Below are positions 43,730 through 52,919 of a DNA stretch of 64,000 nucleotides, piece by piece. Source of the DNA: Fimbriimonadaceae bacterium (GTDB lineage Bacteria > Armatimonadota > Fimbriimonadia > Fimbriimonadales > Fimbriimonadaceae); NCBI GenBank assembly GCA_019694835.1, contig JAIBBE010000066.1:62001-126000 (forward strand), in the 5' to 3' direction. The notes beneath the pieces are model-generated. The model worked only from the letters and a program-made list of their open reading frames with translations, made no database searches and was not told the origin of the DNA. Positions within the stretch are counted from its first letter, which is position 1; each line of letters starts with the position of its first letter. A program made the translations under genes and the position numbers.

Positions 43730-45160
43730 CTAAGGAACGACCTGAAGTGACATCAGGAAGGCAATGATCGCCTCCTGATCCGTGGCGTTGAGCAACATAA
43801 ACTGATCGCGAGAAGTCCGTGCTTCGCCGGCGTGGTGCATGATGGCTTCCCCCATCGTACTGCAGTCGCCCCGGTGACCGAATGGGGCCGAACTGCCGCA
43901 ATCCCAGAGTTTGCGCGTGATGAAAACGTCCGTCGGAACTCCAGCTTGCAGAACGCGCTCATTGTCAAAGAACGGATCACCGGCGTCGGTCATCTTGTGC
44001 CGTTTGAGGTCGGTAAATGCCCGAACAACCGCCCTGCCTCCGATCCAACGCTCCAGCCGATTGCCCAGACCTTGGTTCGTGAGGTTGAAGGTAAACGGTC
44101 GCGGGACATCTTGCACGCGGAGGTTTCCGGGCGGGTTGAAGGGATTGGGCTCTTGATACATCGGATTGTTCAGGATCATGCGAGGCTTGTGGCACGTGGC
44201 ACAGCCAACTTGGCCAAACAGGTTCTCACCGCGCCGGATGACTTGACGCTCCCTTCCGTCAGCAGGAAGCACCTGCTTGGGAATGGCCAGTGCTGCCTGG
44301 AAAAGGGACGCCGCCGTGATGTCTCCGACGCTGAGCTCATCGATGACGCCGTCCTCGTCAAAGTCATTGGTTCCGGTGCGTGCAAAGCCGAACCGCTCGA
44401 CAGACTGCATCCCATGATGATGGTTGTATGCGTTGTTCGTAAAGACCCGGATCGAGTTAACGACACCTTTCTGATGGAACGGCTTGATAACCAAGTCGGC
44501 ATCCACACCTTCGACCCCGCTGGTATCGAAAGTGCCGTCTGGCCGAGCAGTAATCTGACCAAAGTCGACATCCTTCGTGACGAGATCACGGGTCACATTC
44601 TGATTCGACTGCATAGCCGCAGCCTTGGCTGCCTCGCGAATCGCGATCAGTTCCTGACTCATTTCGACGGCGAGGGCCTCGATCGCACCCGCGCCGTGCA
44701 TTCCTAGCGTGTTTCGTTCGTTGCTGAACTGTGGGTCCGTGCTGTCCAAGGGTGGGTTGGCTAGCTGGCCCAACACGAAGACATTCGCGACGAAGTCGCC
44801 CGATCCTCCCACCGCGGGTTCGTTATGACAGCCTGCGCATGAATTAGCGTCTAGGCCAGACACCCGATTCATCAGAGGCATGTTCGTTGGATCGCGATGA
44901 GTCGGAGTCCCGTTTCCTGTGGCGGCAGGGCGACCAAACCCATCGAGCTTGTTGAACTTAGCCGCGAAAAGAAATCGCCCCAGGGGAACCAGGTCGTTGA
45001 GTCGCAAGTGTCCCGTGTTGATCCGCGCTTGGTCAACATGGGATTGCAGGACGGGCCTGTCTCCAGGGATTTGCGAGTCGGCCGACGTCGTCAGTGAAAC
45101 GACGCCAACGGCGAAAACTCCCAGGCCAAGGAAAGCGCTCAAATAGTGTTTAGATTGCAC
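43730..45160 (-). CDS. Di-haem oxidoreductase (cytochrome c peroxidase-like / DHOR)
   Basis: About 476 residues from GTG 45160, chosen because GGAGGTGG lies 4 bases upstream; ATG 45184 is in frame but has no ribosome-binding site. Signal segment YLSAFLGLGVFAVGVVSL. Two c-type haem sites: CAGCHNEPA (near residue 110) and CATCHKPRM (near 315). An acidic calcium-type loop DFDEDGVID lies between them. Length and motifs match the di-haem oxidoreductase family, periplasmic enzymes or electron carriers whose substrate is usually not known. Possibly expressed separately from the DUF4331 gene (134 bases apart). Confidence 0.87.
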   Translation of the reverse strand: MQSKHYLSAFLGLGVFAVGVVSLTTSADSQIPGDRPVLQSHVDQARINTGHLRLNDLVPLGRFLFAAKFNKLDGFGRPAATGNGTPTHRDPTNMPLMNRVSGLDANSCAGCHNEPAVGGSGDFVANVFVLGQLANPPLDSTDPQFSNERNTLGMHGAGAIEALAVEMSQELIAIREAAKAAAMQSNQNVTRDLVTKDVDFGQITARPDGTFDTSGVEGVDADLVIKPFHQKGVVNSIRVFTNNAYNHHHGMQSVERFGFARTGTNDFDEDGVIDELSVGDITAASLFQAALAIPKQVLPADGRERQVIRRGENLFGQVGCATCHKPRMILNNPMYQEPNPFNPPGNLRVQDVPRPFTFNLTNQGLGNRLERWIGGRAVVRAFTDLKRHKMTDAGDPFFDNERVLQAGVPTDVFITRKLWDCGSSAPFGHRGDCSTMGEAIMHHAGEARTSRDQFMLLNATDQEAIIAFLMSLQVVP

Positions 45161-45232
45161 AAAACCACCTCCAGCAAACTCCACTTAGTGTACATCGGAA
45201 ATCTGGGGCGTCCCCAAAAACCAGCACATTCA

Positions 45233-45802
45233 TCACGGAAGTTGCGATTCCACCGCCTCAATTAGGACGTGGAGGGCTAGCATGTGGATCTCTTGAATGC
45301 GGTCTGAAGTCTTGCCGGGAGCGAGCACCATGAGGTCGCAGAGAGGCAACACGTCACCACCGCCCCTCCCTAGGAGCCCGATAACCGCCATCTGGGCCTC
45401 GCGTGCTGCAAGGCAGGCCCGCACCAAGTTTTGGGATCGGCCAGACGTGCTCAGCACGAAGAGGAGGTCGCCCGGCCTTCCCAGCGCCCGAACGGGCCTC
45501 GCGAAGACCTCCTCAAACCCGTAGTCATTCCCCACACAACTCATATGGGTCGGATCGCTGAGTGCAATGACCGGATACGGTGGGCGGTCGTTGCGGAAGC
45601 GACCGGTCCACTCCTCGGCGAAGTGCATCGCATCAGCGAGGCTCCCGCCGTTGCCGATCACCAGCGCTTTCCCGCCACTACGAAAGCACTCAAGAAGTCG
45701 CTGAGCGATCTGAGCGAGGGTCTGGAGGGTCTGTTCGTCACGACGAAACTCCTCAAGGCAGGCCGCCGCTTCGTGAAAGCTCGAGTCGAAGATCCCTTTC
45801 AA
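45233..45802 (-). CDS. gmhA: Phosphoheptose isomerase (SIS domain)
   Basis: 189 residues, full length. SIS-domain motifs LVIGNGGSLADAMHFAEEW, CVGNDYGFEEVFARPV and LSTSGRSQNLVRACLAA, then SDRIQEIHMLALH, as in GmhA. The enzyme converts sedoheptulose-7-phosphate to D-glycero-heptose-7-phosphate for lipopolysaccharide core or glycoprotein heptose. The start overlaps the end of the upstream tricorn-like gene by four bases. No other heptose gene is in the window, so this gene is separated from its pathway. Confidence 0.9.
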   Translation of the reverse strand: MKGIFDSSFHEAAACLEEFRRDEQTLQTLAQIAQRLLECFRSGGKALVIGNGGSLADAMHFAEEWTGRFRNDRPPYPVIALSDPTHMSCVGNDYGFEEVFARPVRALGRPGDLLFVLSTSGRSQNLVRACLAAREAQMAVIGLLGRGGGDVLPLCDLMVLAPGKTSDRIQEIHMLALHVLIEAVESQLP

Positions 45803-48800
45803 CCTCCGCTCCGGACGCGAATGGGATCCTTGGGTTGTGCGGGACGGACGACCGGGTGCTTGCGGAGTTCCTCGAGGAGATAAGCGATAGCCTTGTCGAG
45901 CTGGGGATCCTTGCCGGCGGCGAAGGCGTTCGGATCGCTGGCGACATCATAGTCGGGTTTGACGCCCGAATCCTCGATGATCCATCCCGTGTCGGGTCTC
46001 CACGCCCCGTAGTTGGGGACGTTAACCGATCCTCCGTCCACCAGGGGCCAACCGGGGTCGCTCCCGATTTCGGCAGCGCTGGTCCGTCGCCCAATGAGGG
46101 GCCCAATCTTCATTTGTTGAAACTGGTCCGGGAAGAGCTCGCCATCTGAGAAGCAGTATTCGTTGATGAGGCATGCCTTGGGGCCTAGAAACGTGTCGTA
46201 TTGTCGACTCCAAGTCGCGGCGGCGCGGGCATTCCACATGGCGACGTAGCGCTGCTTGAGAACACGATTAACATTATCAGATATGTTGCCGCCCGAGTTG
46301 AATCGCACGTCGACAATGAGACCATCCCGATTGCGCTGCGGCATATACTGTTGCAAAAAATGGCCAAATACGGCTGAAGTCATATTGGCCAGATGAAGGT
46401 AAGCAAGTTTACCGTTCGATGCCTTTTCGACATAGGCGGCGCGGCTCTTGACCCACTCCTTGTACCGTAAGTTGCGCTCACTGGCAATCGGCCGAACGAA
46501 GATCTGTCGAACTCCGTCGATCGAAGGCTTTGTATTCACCTTGACCGAGATCGTTTGGCCAGAGCGACCTACGAGTCCCGCCAAGAAGCCCGATCCTGAT
46601 CGTGCCGGGATACCTGCTACTTCGATCAAATAGTCACCGGGTTTCACGTTAAGACCCGGTGCGGAGAGCGGTGATCGTTCACCATCATATCCGTCTCCAG
46701 TGAGGATGTTCGTTATGCGATAGAAGCCCGACGGATCGGCTTCGAGGTCTACTCCAAGGAAGGCAGGCGGATTGGCGCGGAAAAGTGACTGGCCGTCTCC
46801 GGTCGAATTGAAGGCATGAGACACCGAAAGTTCGGACTGCATCCACTTGATCAGTTGGTCGAGTTCATCTCGGGACCGTACTGCGGGCAACATTGCCGCA
46901 TAACGACGTCCGATCGCGGGCCAATCCGCACCGTTCATGTTCTTGACATAGAAGAAGTCCCGATGGAGCCGCCAAGCATCCCAAAAGATCTGCTCCCACT
47001 CCCGTCTCGGGTCAATCCGCAACTGCAGGCCGCCATAGCCGATACTCGGCGTGGCGGGTACATTGGCGGCCGTCGCGTCGACAACGCGGAATGAGGAGCC
47101 GGTTGCCAGGAGCAGTTTCTTACCATCCGGACTCATTTGGAAACCGGAAACACCCTCGGCAACGATCCCCGACGAGCGATCTTTGAGGTCGAAGAAGCTG
47201 ACTTTCTGGACACCTTCTTCTGCGTACTGCAACAAGATGCGGTCGGCTGACGCTTCGATTCGTGAGTAGTTCTTAGGTGGCGCGGGCAGTTCGATGAGCC
47301 GGTCATAGAGTCCATCGATGTCGATTCGGAAAGGATCATCTTTGGGCTTAGCCTCGGTGGCAACACTCGCTTCCTCTTCGTTTTTGGGAAGAAGGGGCGA
47401 AAGCGTATCGTTCTTCAATGCGAGTAAATATACTTTGACGGTGTTTCGAACCGCCAATATGTTCTGATATTCGTCCCATGCTGGAGTCAAGTTTCGACGA
47501 GAGAGAAACGCAAGCCACTTGCCATCGGTGCTGAACGTCGCGCCAAAATCATGCGAAAGCTGCTTGCCGAGGATCGTCACCTTCTTGCTGGCGACTTCGT
47601 ACAAGCCGATCGAGTTATATTGCGTGACGGGCTCGACCCAATCAAAAACGATCCATTTGGAATCAGGCGAGAATGAGGCACGGGCTCCTTGCCAAGCATC
47701 GCTGAAATCATAGACGAGCGACTCGCGACCTGTAACGATGTCAATCAGCCGCGTTCGGGCTTCGCTATCTCCAATCAGAACATATAGATTATTGGGCGAC
47801 CATTGGAGTGTCCGAATTTGTCGAGCGGGGTCAGATGTAAGTTGCTTAGGATTACTACCGTCCGCATCGGCAACATAAACTTGCTGTTCCCGCGACTCGT
47901 CAGAAACGTAGGCCAGTTTCTTGGTATCAGGCGAGAAAACTGCTCGGCCGTATCGTACGCCATCTTTTGCCAACAGCACGCGAGCCTCACCATCTTTGGT
48001 AGGCAACGAGAGAATCTGCCCGCGCGACTCGACCAGGATTCGCTTTCCAGTTGGACCAAGGGTTGCGCCTTGGACAAAACGCTCAGCGGGCACCAGGTAC
48101 GGGCGAGTATGAATGAGGTCAGAGGCAAGGTCGAAAGCGACCGGCGTCGCTTTGCCTGTCGCTGGTTCGAGCACTTCGAGCCCGTATCCCCTTTCGTAAA
48201 TGAGGCGCCGACCGTCGGACGAGAGATTGCGGATTTCAGCGGAGCCGCGGCTTCCCACTGTTGACAGGTTCGCCGCGGCACGGCTGATTCCGAATTGTCC
48301 TGCCGGGTCAGTCGCCATCCATAGGGAACCGTCGGCCCACGTCGGAAACTCGCAAGATCCCTTTGGCATGGAGGCGGCCTCAGTGAACGACTTTTTGGCC
48401 AAATCACCGATCCAAACGGAGTTCACCTGCCCACCATCGTAGTTGAATCGCGCCATACGGGACCGCTGAAACCGTGTAAACGCAATCTTGTCTTTCGAAC
48501 CTGCATAGCAGGCGTTCGCCGCGAACTCAATCGGCAGCGCCTTCGGATAGCCACCGTCGAAGGGAACCGTGTAGAGGCGGAATGATACTGGGTAGCCACG
48601 GGCCATGTAGAGGATCTCTCGCCCGTCCGGGGACCAGTCCTGAGGTTCGGCGTTGTCGGCCATGAAGGTGAGCCGTCTGGGCGCACCGCCTTCAACCGGC
48701 ATCACATAGACCTCTCGGGTCCCGTCGTACTCGCCCGAGAAGGCTATCCACTTACCGTCCGGAGAGAATCTCGGTGTCGTCTCGCGCCCCTCGTCGCGGG

Positions 48801-48945
48801 TCAGCCGAACGGCCCGACGTGAATTCAAATCGCCGACCCATATGTCGCCTTCGCAAGAAAACGCGACCTGATTGCCTGCGATATCGGGCGTCCTTAGGAA
48901 CGCGTCGGGAGACGGAGCAACGAGCAGCACAATCAGGCCGAGCAT
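45799..48945 (-). CDS. Tricorn-like S41 protease with PD40 beta-propeller
   Basis: 1048 residues. A short hydrophobic N-terminus (MLGLIVLLVAPSPDA) suggests export. Residues ~20-640 hold PD40-type propeller blades (FSPDGKWIAFSGEYDGT, VFSPDTKKLAYVSDES, FSTDGKWLAFLSRRN). A PDZ-like segment (about 770-850; NVKPGDYLIEVAGIPARSG) and an S41 catalytic domain follow: YLHLANMTSAVFGHFLQQY, LIVDVRFNSGGNIS and NEYCFSDGELF with Ser near residue 933, in the position of the tricorn nucleophile, then IEDSGVKPDYDV. Tricorn-like enzymes degrade peptides. Its stop overlaps gmhA; the HEAT-repeat gene lies 76 bases upstream. Confidence 0.9.
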   Translation of the reverse strand: MLGLIVLLVAPSPDAFLRTPDIAGNQVAFSCEGDIWVGDLNSRRAVRLTRDEGRETTPRFSPDGKWIAFSGEYDGTREVYVMPVEGGAPRRLTFMADNAEPQDWSPDGREILYMARGYPVSFRLYTVPFDGGYPKALPIEFAANACYAGSKDKIAFTRFQRSRMARFNYDGGQVNSVWIGDLAKKSFTEAASMPKGSCEFPTWADGSLWMATDPAGQFGISRAAANLSTVGSRGSAEIRNLSSDGRRLIYERGYGLEVLEPATGKATPVAFDLASDLIHTRPYLVPAERFVQGATLGPTGKRILVESRGQILSLPTKDGEARVLLAKDGVRYGRAVFSPDTKKLAYVSDESREQQVYVADADGSNPKQLTSDPARQIRTLQWSPNNLYVLIGDSEARTRLIDIVTGRESLVYDFSDAWQGARASFSPDSKWIVFDWVEPVTQYNSIGLYEVASKKVTILGKQLSHDFGATFSTDGKWLAFLSRRNLTPAWDEYQNILAVRNTVKVYLLALKNDTLSPLLPKNEEEASVATEAKPKDDPFRIDIDGLYDRLIELPAPPKNYSRIEASADRILLQYAEEGVQKVSFFDLKDRSSGIVAEGVSGFQMSPDGKKLLLATGSSFRVVDATAANVPATPSIGYGGLQLRIDPRREWEQIFWDAWRLHRDFFYVKNMNGADWPAIGRRYAAMLPAVRSRDELDQLIKWMQSELSVSHAFNSTGDGQSLFRANPPAFLGVDLEADPSGFYRITNILTGDGYDGERSPLSAPGLNVKPGDYLIEVAGIPARSGSGFLAGLVGRSGQTISVKVNTKPSIDGVRQIFVRPIASERNLRYKEWVKSRAAYVEKASNGKLAYLHLANMTSAVFGHFLQQYMPQRNRDGLIVDVRFNSGGNISDNVNRVLKQRYVAMWNARAAATWSRQYDTFLGPKACLINEYCFSDGELFPDQFQQMKIGPLIGRRTSAAEIGSDPGWPLVDGGSVNVPNYGAWRPDTGWIIEDSGVKPDYDVASDPNAFAAGKDPQLDKAIAYLLEELRKHPVVRPAQPKDPIRVRSGG

Positions 48946-49021
48946 GGGGCAAATTATGTCTTACCCGGCTATTCTGTTCGGTTCCGTACGAGGCATTTTG
49001 GGCTGAAACGTGATCCAACCC

Positions 49022-50104
49022 TCAATTGCGGCTTGCAATCCGGTCAAGCAACTTGCGAAGGGTCTTCTGAGCCGCGTCGATGACCAGGGGGCTGTCATCG
49101 TGGAGGCAGTCGCCAATTTGGTCAAGAGCTTGGATGGCTTTCAGACGACCGAGGGCGAGAATGGCGGCGCGCCGTACCTTGGGTGACTCGTCATGAAGGA
49201 GCATCATCAATGGACCGATGGCGCGCGGGTCGCGCAGGTTGCCCAGCGACTCGATGACCGTGAGCCGGGAGATGTCGGATCGCGCCGTGAGCAAAGCCAG
49301 AAGAGGCTCGAAGGCCCGTCGACTGCCGCTTCGCCCCAAGGCACGCACCGCAGAGACGCTCACCTCCAAGCGCTCGTCGCCGAGGAATGGCACGACTTCG
49401 GGAACCGCGTCCCTCCCCACGAGTTCCACAAGCGCCTCGATCGCGGCTCCAATGACGACCGCGTCCTCATCCTCCAGACGTACTCTGATGTCGGACACTG
49501 CCTCTTTGGCTTTGCGCGCTCCCAACGAAGTAGCCGCGTGAGTTCGGGCAATGGGGTTATCGTGATAAAGGGCCTCGACCAGGATGGGAACAGCCTCGGG
49601 TGACTTAACCTCGGAGACAGCCAGCACGGCACCGGCCACCACCAATTCGTCTTCATCGTGGAGTAGTGCCGCAAGTGCTGGCAACGCACGGGGATCTCCG
49701 ATCGCTCCTAGAGCAAAGGCAATCTGATTTCTGTTCTCCGGCTCTGGGTCGCCCAGGGATGCAAGCAAGATGTCCGCTGCTTCGGGTGTCCCGATCTTTC
49801 CCAAGGCAAAGGCCGCCGACCAACGAACGCCCGAGTCGATATCGTGCATGGCTTCGCGAAGACTCCCGACAGAAGCCGGTGAGCGAAGGAGAGCCAGGGA
49901 GTGAGCCGCAGCGGCTCGGATGTCTTCGAGGGGGTCCTTCAGCAGGACCATTTCGAGGGCCGACACGGACTGATCCGTCCGATACTCGCTGAGTGCGCGC
50001 ACGGAGTCGAGCCGGGCTTCGGGCTCGGAGTGCTGGAGGCGGATGAGGAGGCGGTTAAGGGTCACCAACCGCCTCGAATCGAGTTTGGTCGAGGCCACCG
50101 TCAT
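49022..50104 (-). CDS. HEAT/PBS-lyase-repeat protein
   Basis: 360 residues made almost entirely of ~31-residue HEAT-like repeats, e.g. IRAAAAHSLALLRSPASVGS, VRWSAAFALGKIGTPEAADI, NRNQIAFALGAIGDPRALPA, VRRAAILALGRLKAIQALDQ. No enzymatic motif, signal peptide or membrane helix. HEAT repeats bind proteins; PBS-lyase-type ones are also found in adaptor and bilin-handling proteins, but nothing here suggests pigments. Ribosome-binding site GGGAG lies just before the ATG. It lies between the M3 peptidase and the tricorn-like protease on the same strand. Confidence 0.85.
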   Translation of the reverse strand: MTVASTKLDSRRLVTLNRLLIRLQHSEPEARLDSVRALSEYRTDQSVSALEMVLLKDPLEDIRAAAAHSLALLRSPASVGSLREAMHDIDSGVRWSAAFALGKIGTPEAADILLASLGDPEPENRNQIAFALGAIGDPRALPALAALLHDEDELVVAGAVLAVSEVKSPEAVPILVEALYHDNPIARTHAATSLGARKAKEAVSDIRVRLEDEDAVVIGAAIEALVELVGRDAVPEVVPFLGDERLEVSVSAVRALGRSGSRRAFEPLLALLTARSDISRLTVIESLGNLRDPRAIGPLMMLLHDESPKVRRAAILALGRLKAIQALDQIGDCLHDDSPLVIDAAQKTLRKLLDRIASRN

Positions 50105-50171
50105 AGGCTCCCACTTCGAATTTCGGTCTAGGCGGACCTAGCCCTAACCCCAAGGATTGCCTGATTTCGCG

Positions 50172-51860
50172 CTATGCCGAAAGTTCGTCGATCCTGGACT
50201 CCATCAGCTTCACCAGTTCACCCAACGTTCCCGCATCGAACGCAAACTTGCCGCCCGCGGCTTCAAACAGCTGGGGCAGACCTACCGTGCAGCCGAGAGC
50301 TAACGCCTTGCGATAGGACGCGAGGGCTCCTGCAGGATCCGACATCGAGTTGCGCCACACCTGCACCGCCCCCATTTGTGCAAGGCCATACTCGACATAG
50401 TAGAACGGAACCGTGAAGATGTGGAGCTTACGGTGCCAACCGGTCACTTTCTCTGTCTCCAATCCTGAATAGTCGATGCCCTTCATAAATCGGTCCCAAA
50501 GCTCTCCCCACTTATGATCACAAGCGGTAGGGTCACTGCCGTTCGGATTTGTATAAGCCCAATGCTGGAAGGCATCCACGACCGCCATGTAAGGCCAGAA
50601 GAGAATTCGGCTTTCGAGGTGTTCGACTTGAGCCCGGGCAGCGTCTTCGGGCGTGTAATATCCACGGTCGAGGTAAGGGGCTGCGAGAAGTTCCATCGCC
50701 ATCGAAGCGACCTCGCAGAATTCGCTTCCCACCTGCGTTTGCTGGAAGTAGGGAAGATTGCTCGTCGAGAATGCGTGGAAGGCGTGGCCGGCTTCGTGAA
50801 GGAGCGTCTGGACGTCGTCGTGGACGCCTACGGTGTTCATGAAGATAAACGGTCGCTTGGCAGTATCGAATGAAGTGCAGTAGCCTCCCGGGGCCTTGTT
50901 CTTCCGGCTATCGAGGTCGAGCAGATTCTCCCGAACCATAATTCGGAACTGGGCAGCGAGATCGGGGTCGAGCTGATCAAAGATCACCTGACCCTTGTCA
51001 ATCATCTCCTGCACGTTGTCGAACGGCCGAAGCGGCTGATGGCCGGGCGGTTCCGCATCGACATCCCAAGGTCGCAGCGCTTCGACGCCAAGTTTTAACC
51101 GCTTCCTTGCATAAATCCGCTCAGCAGCCGGGACGACCACCTCCTCAATTGCGCGATGGAACGTCTCGCAATCGGCGGGCGTGTAGTCGAAACGCATGAG
51201 CATCTGCCACATGTATTCGCGGAAATCAGCTTTGTCCGCGTTGGCCGCGATTCGACCACGCAAGTCATAGAACTTCTCCCACTGGCTATTGAGCGTGTCG
51301 CGATCCTGCAGCTTCCGGTCCAGCTTCATGCGCCAAGCCTTCTCGCGCTTCGACCGATCCGGGTCGCGCATGACTTTCTCAAGTTGGTCGACAGGAATCT
51401 CGGTACCTTCCCACACCACGGTCTGTCCGCCCACGACCGCATCGTAGTCGTTGCTGAGCTTGATCGTATCAGTCAAGAGCGGCAGGTTCTCGGCCCTGAA
51501 CAAATCCGCCTCGGCTCGCATCTGCCGTAAGGGGTTTTCCATCCCCTTCGGTACGAGGCCGCTGGCCAGGAGCTTTTCCTTCAGGCGCTGTTCGGCAACT
51601 TCGGATGGCTCGTAAATCGTGTCCAAATAGCGATCGAGTTTCTCTTTGGTGTCGGCGTCGGCGGTGTTGACGGTCGTGCCGACATGGAGTCGCGAGCCGA
51701 CTTCGTTGACGAGATTGTGGAGGCGCGTCCAATCTTCGAGCCACTCCTCGACGTTGTCTTCGGTCAGTTCGCGCGCGGCAAGTTCATCGAAATGCGGCGC
51801 AAGGCGGTCCCACTCCCAATTCATGACTTCGGCGCTGGTGGCCGGCAAAGGTGAAAGCAT
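50172..51860 (-). CDS. M3-family oligoendopeptidase
   Basis: About 562 residues from ATG 51860 (MLSPLPATSAEVMNWEW); an upstream in-frame ATG at 51983 would overlap the divergent mazG. Catalytic zinc motif LLHEAGHAFHAF (HEXXH) near residue 360, then EFCEVASMAMELLAAPYL with the third zinc-ligand Glu. Other M3 features: GYCTSFDTAKRPFIFMN and VDAFQHWAYTNPNG. M3 enzymes cleave short peptides in the cytoplasm; no signal peptide is seen. The propeptide-like helical N-terminus is standard for PepF-type enzymes. Confidence 0.92.
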   Translation of the reverse strand: MLSPLPATSAEVMNWEWDRLAPHFDELAARELTEDNVEEWLEDWTRLHNLVNEVGSRLHVGTTVNTADADTKEKLDRYLDTIYEPSEVAEQRLKEKLLASGLVPKGMENPLRQMRAEADLFRAENLPLLTDTIKLSNDYDAVVGGQTVVWEGTEIPVDQLEKVMRDPDRSKREKAWRMKLDRKLQDRDTLNSQWEKFYDLRGRIAANADKADFREYMWQMLMRFDYTPADCETFHRAIEEVVVPAAERIYARKRLKLGVEALRPWDVDAEPPGHQPLRPFDNVQEMIDKGQVIFDQLDPDLAAQFRIMVRENLLDLDSRKNKAPGGYCTSFDTAKRPFIFMNTVGVHDDVQTLLHEAGHAFHAFSTSNLPYFQQTQVGSEFCEVASMAMELLAAPYLDRGYYTPEDAARAQVEHLESRILFWPYMAVVDAFQHWAYTNPNGSDPTACDHKWGELWDRFMKGIDYSGLETEKVTGWHRKLHIFTVPFYYVEYGLAQMGAVQVWRNSMSDPAGALASYRKALALGCTVGLPQLFEAAGGKFAFDAGTLGELVKLMESRIDELSA

Positions 51861-51948
51861 GCCGTGATTATGTTTCGCCGCGACCACCGGCTTGCATGAG
51901 GCGAATGTCCTAAAGTGCGGAAAGTCGTCCAAGCGGCACAATAGCCGC

Positions 51949-52725
51949 ATGGCGGAGCAGCTGGATCGACTCGTAGGCATCATGGACCGACTCCTCGCCC
52001 CCGGAGGATGCCCTTGGGATCAGGAGCAAACACATGAGTCGCTCAAGAAGTACTTGCTCGAAGAAGCCTATGAAGTTCTCGATGCGATCGACTCCGGTGA
52101 TCCCGAAAAACTGAAAGAGGAGCTCGGCGACCTGCTCCTCCAGCCAATTTTCCACGCACAGATGGAGGCCCGCGATGGCAATTGGGACATCGAGGATGTC
52201 GCCCGTGCCATGAGCGACAAACTCGTTCGCCGACACCCCCACGTCTTTGGCGACACCGAGGTGGCCGACGCCGAGGAGGTCCTGAAGAACTGGGATCAGA
52301 TCAAGCAGCGAGAGAAAGGAGGTGAACCCGATTCGATCCTCGCCGGAGTTCCGCGCGGGATGGCGGCGCTCCTGCGCGCCCACGAGATCAGCAAACGGGC
52401 TGCGCGGGTCGGCTTCGAGTGGCCCGATGTCAACGCGGTCTTCGATAAGCTCCGCGAAGAAGAGACGGAGCTTCGAGAGGCTCTCGCTTCAGGGGATATA
52501 GCGGCCATCGAAAGCGAAGTCGGCGACCTGCTCTTCACCGCCGTCAACATCGCGCGCTGGTCCGGCATTGAACCCGAGGAAGCCTTGCGCAAGATGCTCA
52601 ACCGGTTTACGGATCGTTTTCAAGCCATGGAAGCTGCCGCGGCGAAGCCGCTACGCGAACTTGATCCGGGCGAGTGGGACGATCTTTGGGAGCAAGCGAA
52701 GGTGAGAGAGTCTAACGAGCCATAG
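51949..52725 (+). CDS. mazG: Nucleoside triphosphate pyrophosphohydrolase MazG
   Basis: 258 residues from ATG 51949 (MAEQLDRLVGIMDRLL); an in-frame ATG 57 bases upstream is less likely. Two MazG folds: the first with GGCPWDQEQTHESLKKYLLE, EEAYEVLDAID and EELGDLLLQ, the second with EEETELREALASGD and ESEVGDLLFTAVNIARW. The acidic EXXE/EXXD magnesium sites are complete in both. The enzyme hydrolyses all NTPs to NMP and PPi and affects (p)ppGpp levels. It is divergent from the M3 peptidase gene across an 88-base gap. Confidence 0.94.
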   Translation: MAEQLDRLVGIMDRLLAPGGCPWDQEQTHESLKKYLLEEAYEVLDAIDSGDPEKLKEELGDLLLQPIFHAQMEARDGNWDIEDVARAMSDKLVRRHPHVFGDTEVADAEEVLKNWDQIKQREKGGEPDSILAGVPRGMAALLRAHEISKRAARVGFEWPDVNAVFDKLREEETELREALASGDIAAIESEVGDLLFTAVNIARWSGIEPEEALRKMLNRFTDRFQAMEAAAAKPLRELDPGEWDDLWEQAKVRESNEP

Positions 52726-52746
52726 ACTGGGCGAAAAGCGAACCTC

Positions 52747-52893
52747 GGAGCGCGGACCTTAGTTCGCCTCTGGGTTGAGGACTTCAGTCCGATCCGATGG
52801 ACAGGATCTGAGAACTTCGTGGCGTCGGAGCTTTCTTGAGCGACGGATCGGACTGAAGTCCTCAACCCAGAGGCGGACTAAAGTCCGCGCTCC
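52747..52893. repeat. Palindromic repeat A1 (49-bp arms)
   Basis: Arms 52747-52795 and 52845-52893 are reverse complements at 47 of 49 positions, with a 49-base loop; the motif CCTCTGGGTTGAGGACTTC lies in the left arm. The last ~35 bases of the right arm recur at 54492-54526. The unit lies in the mazG-gcvPB gap and could act as a bidirectional terminator. Confidence 0.88.
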
Positions 52894-52919
52894 GGCTATT
52901 GAGACGCCATCGGTACGGG

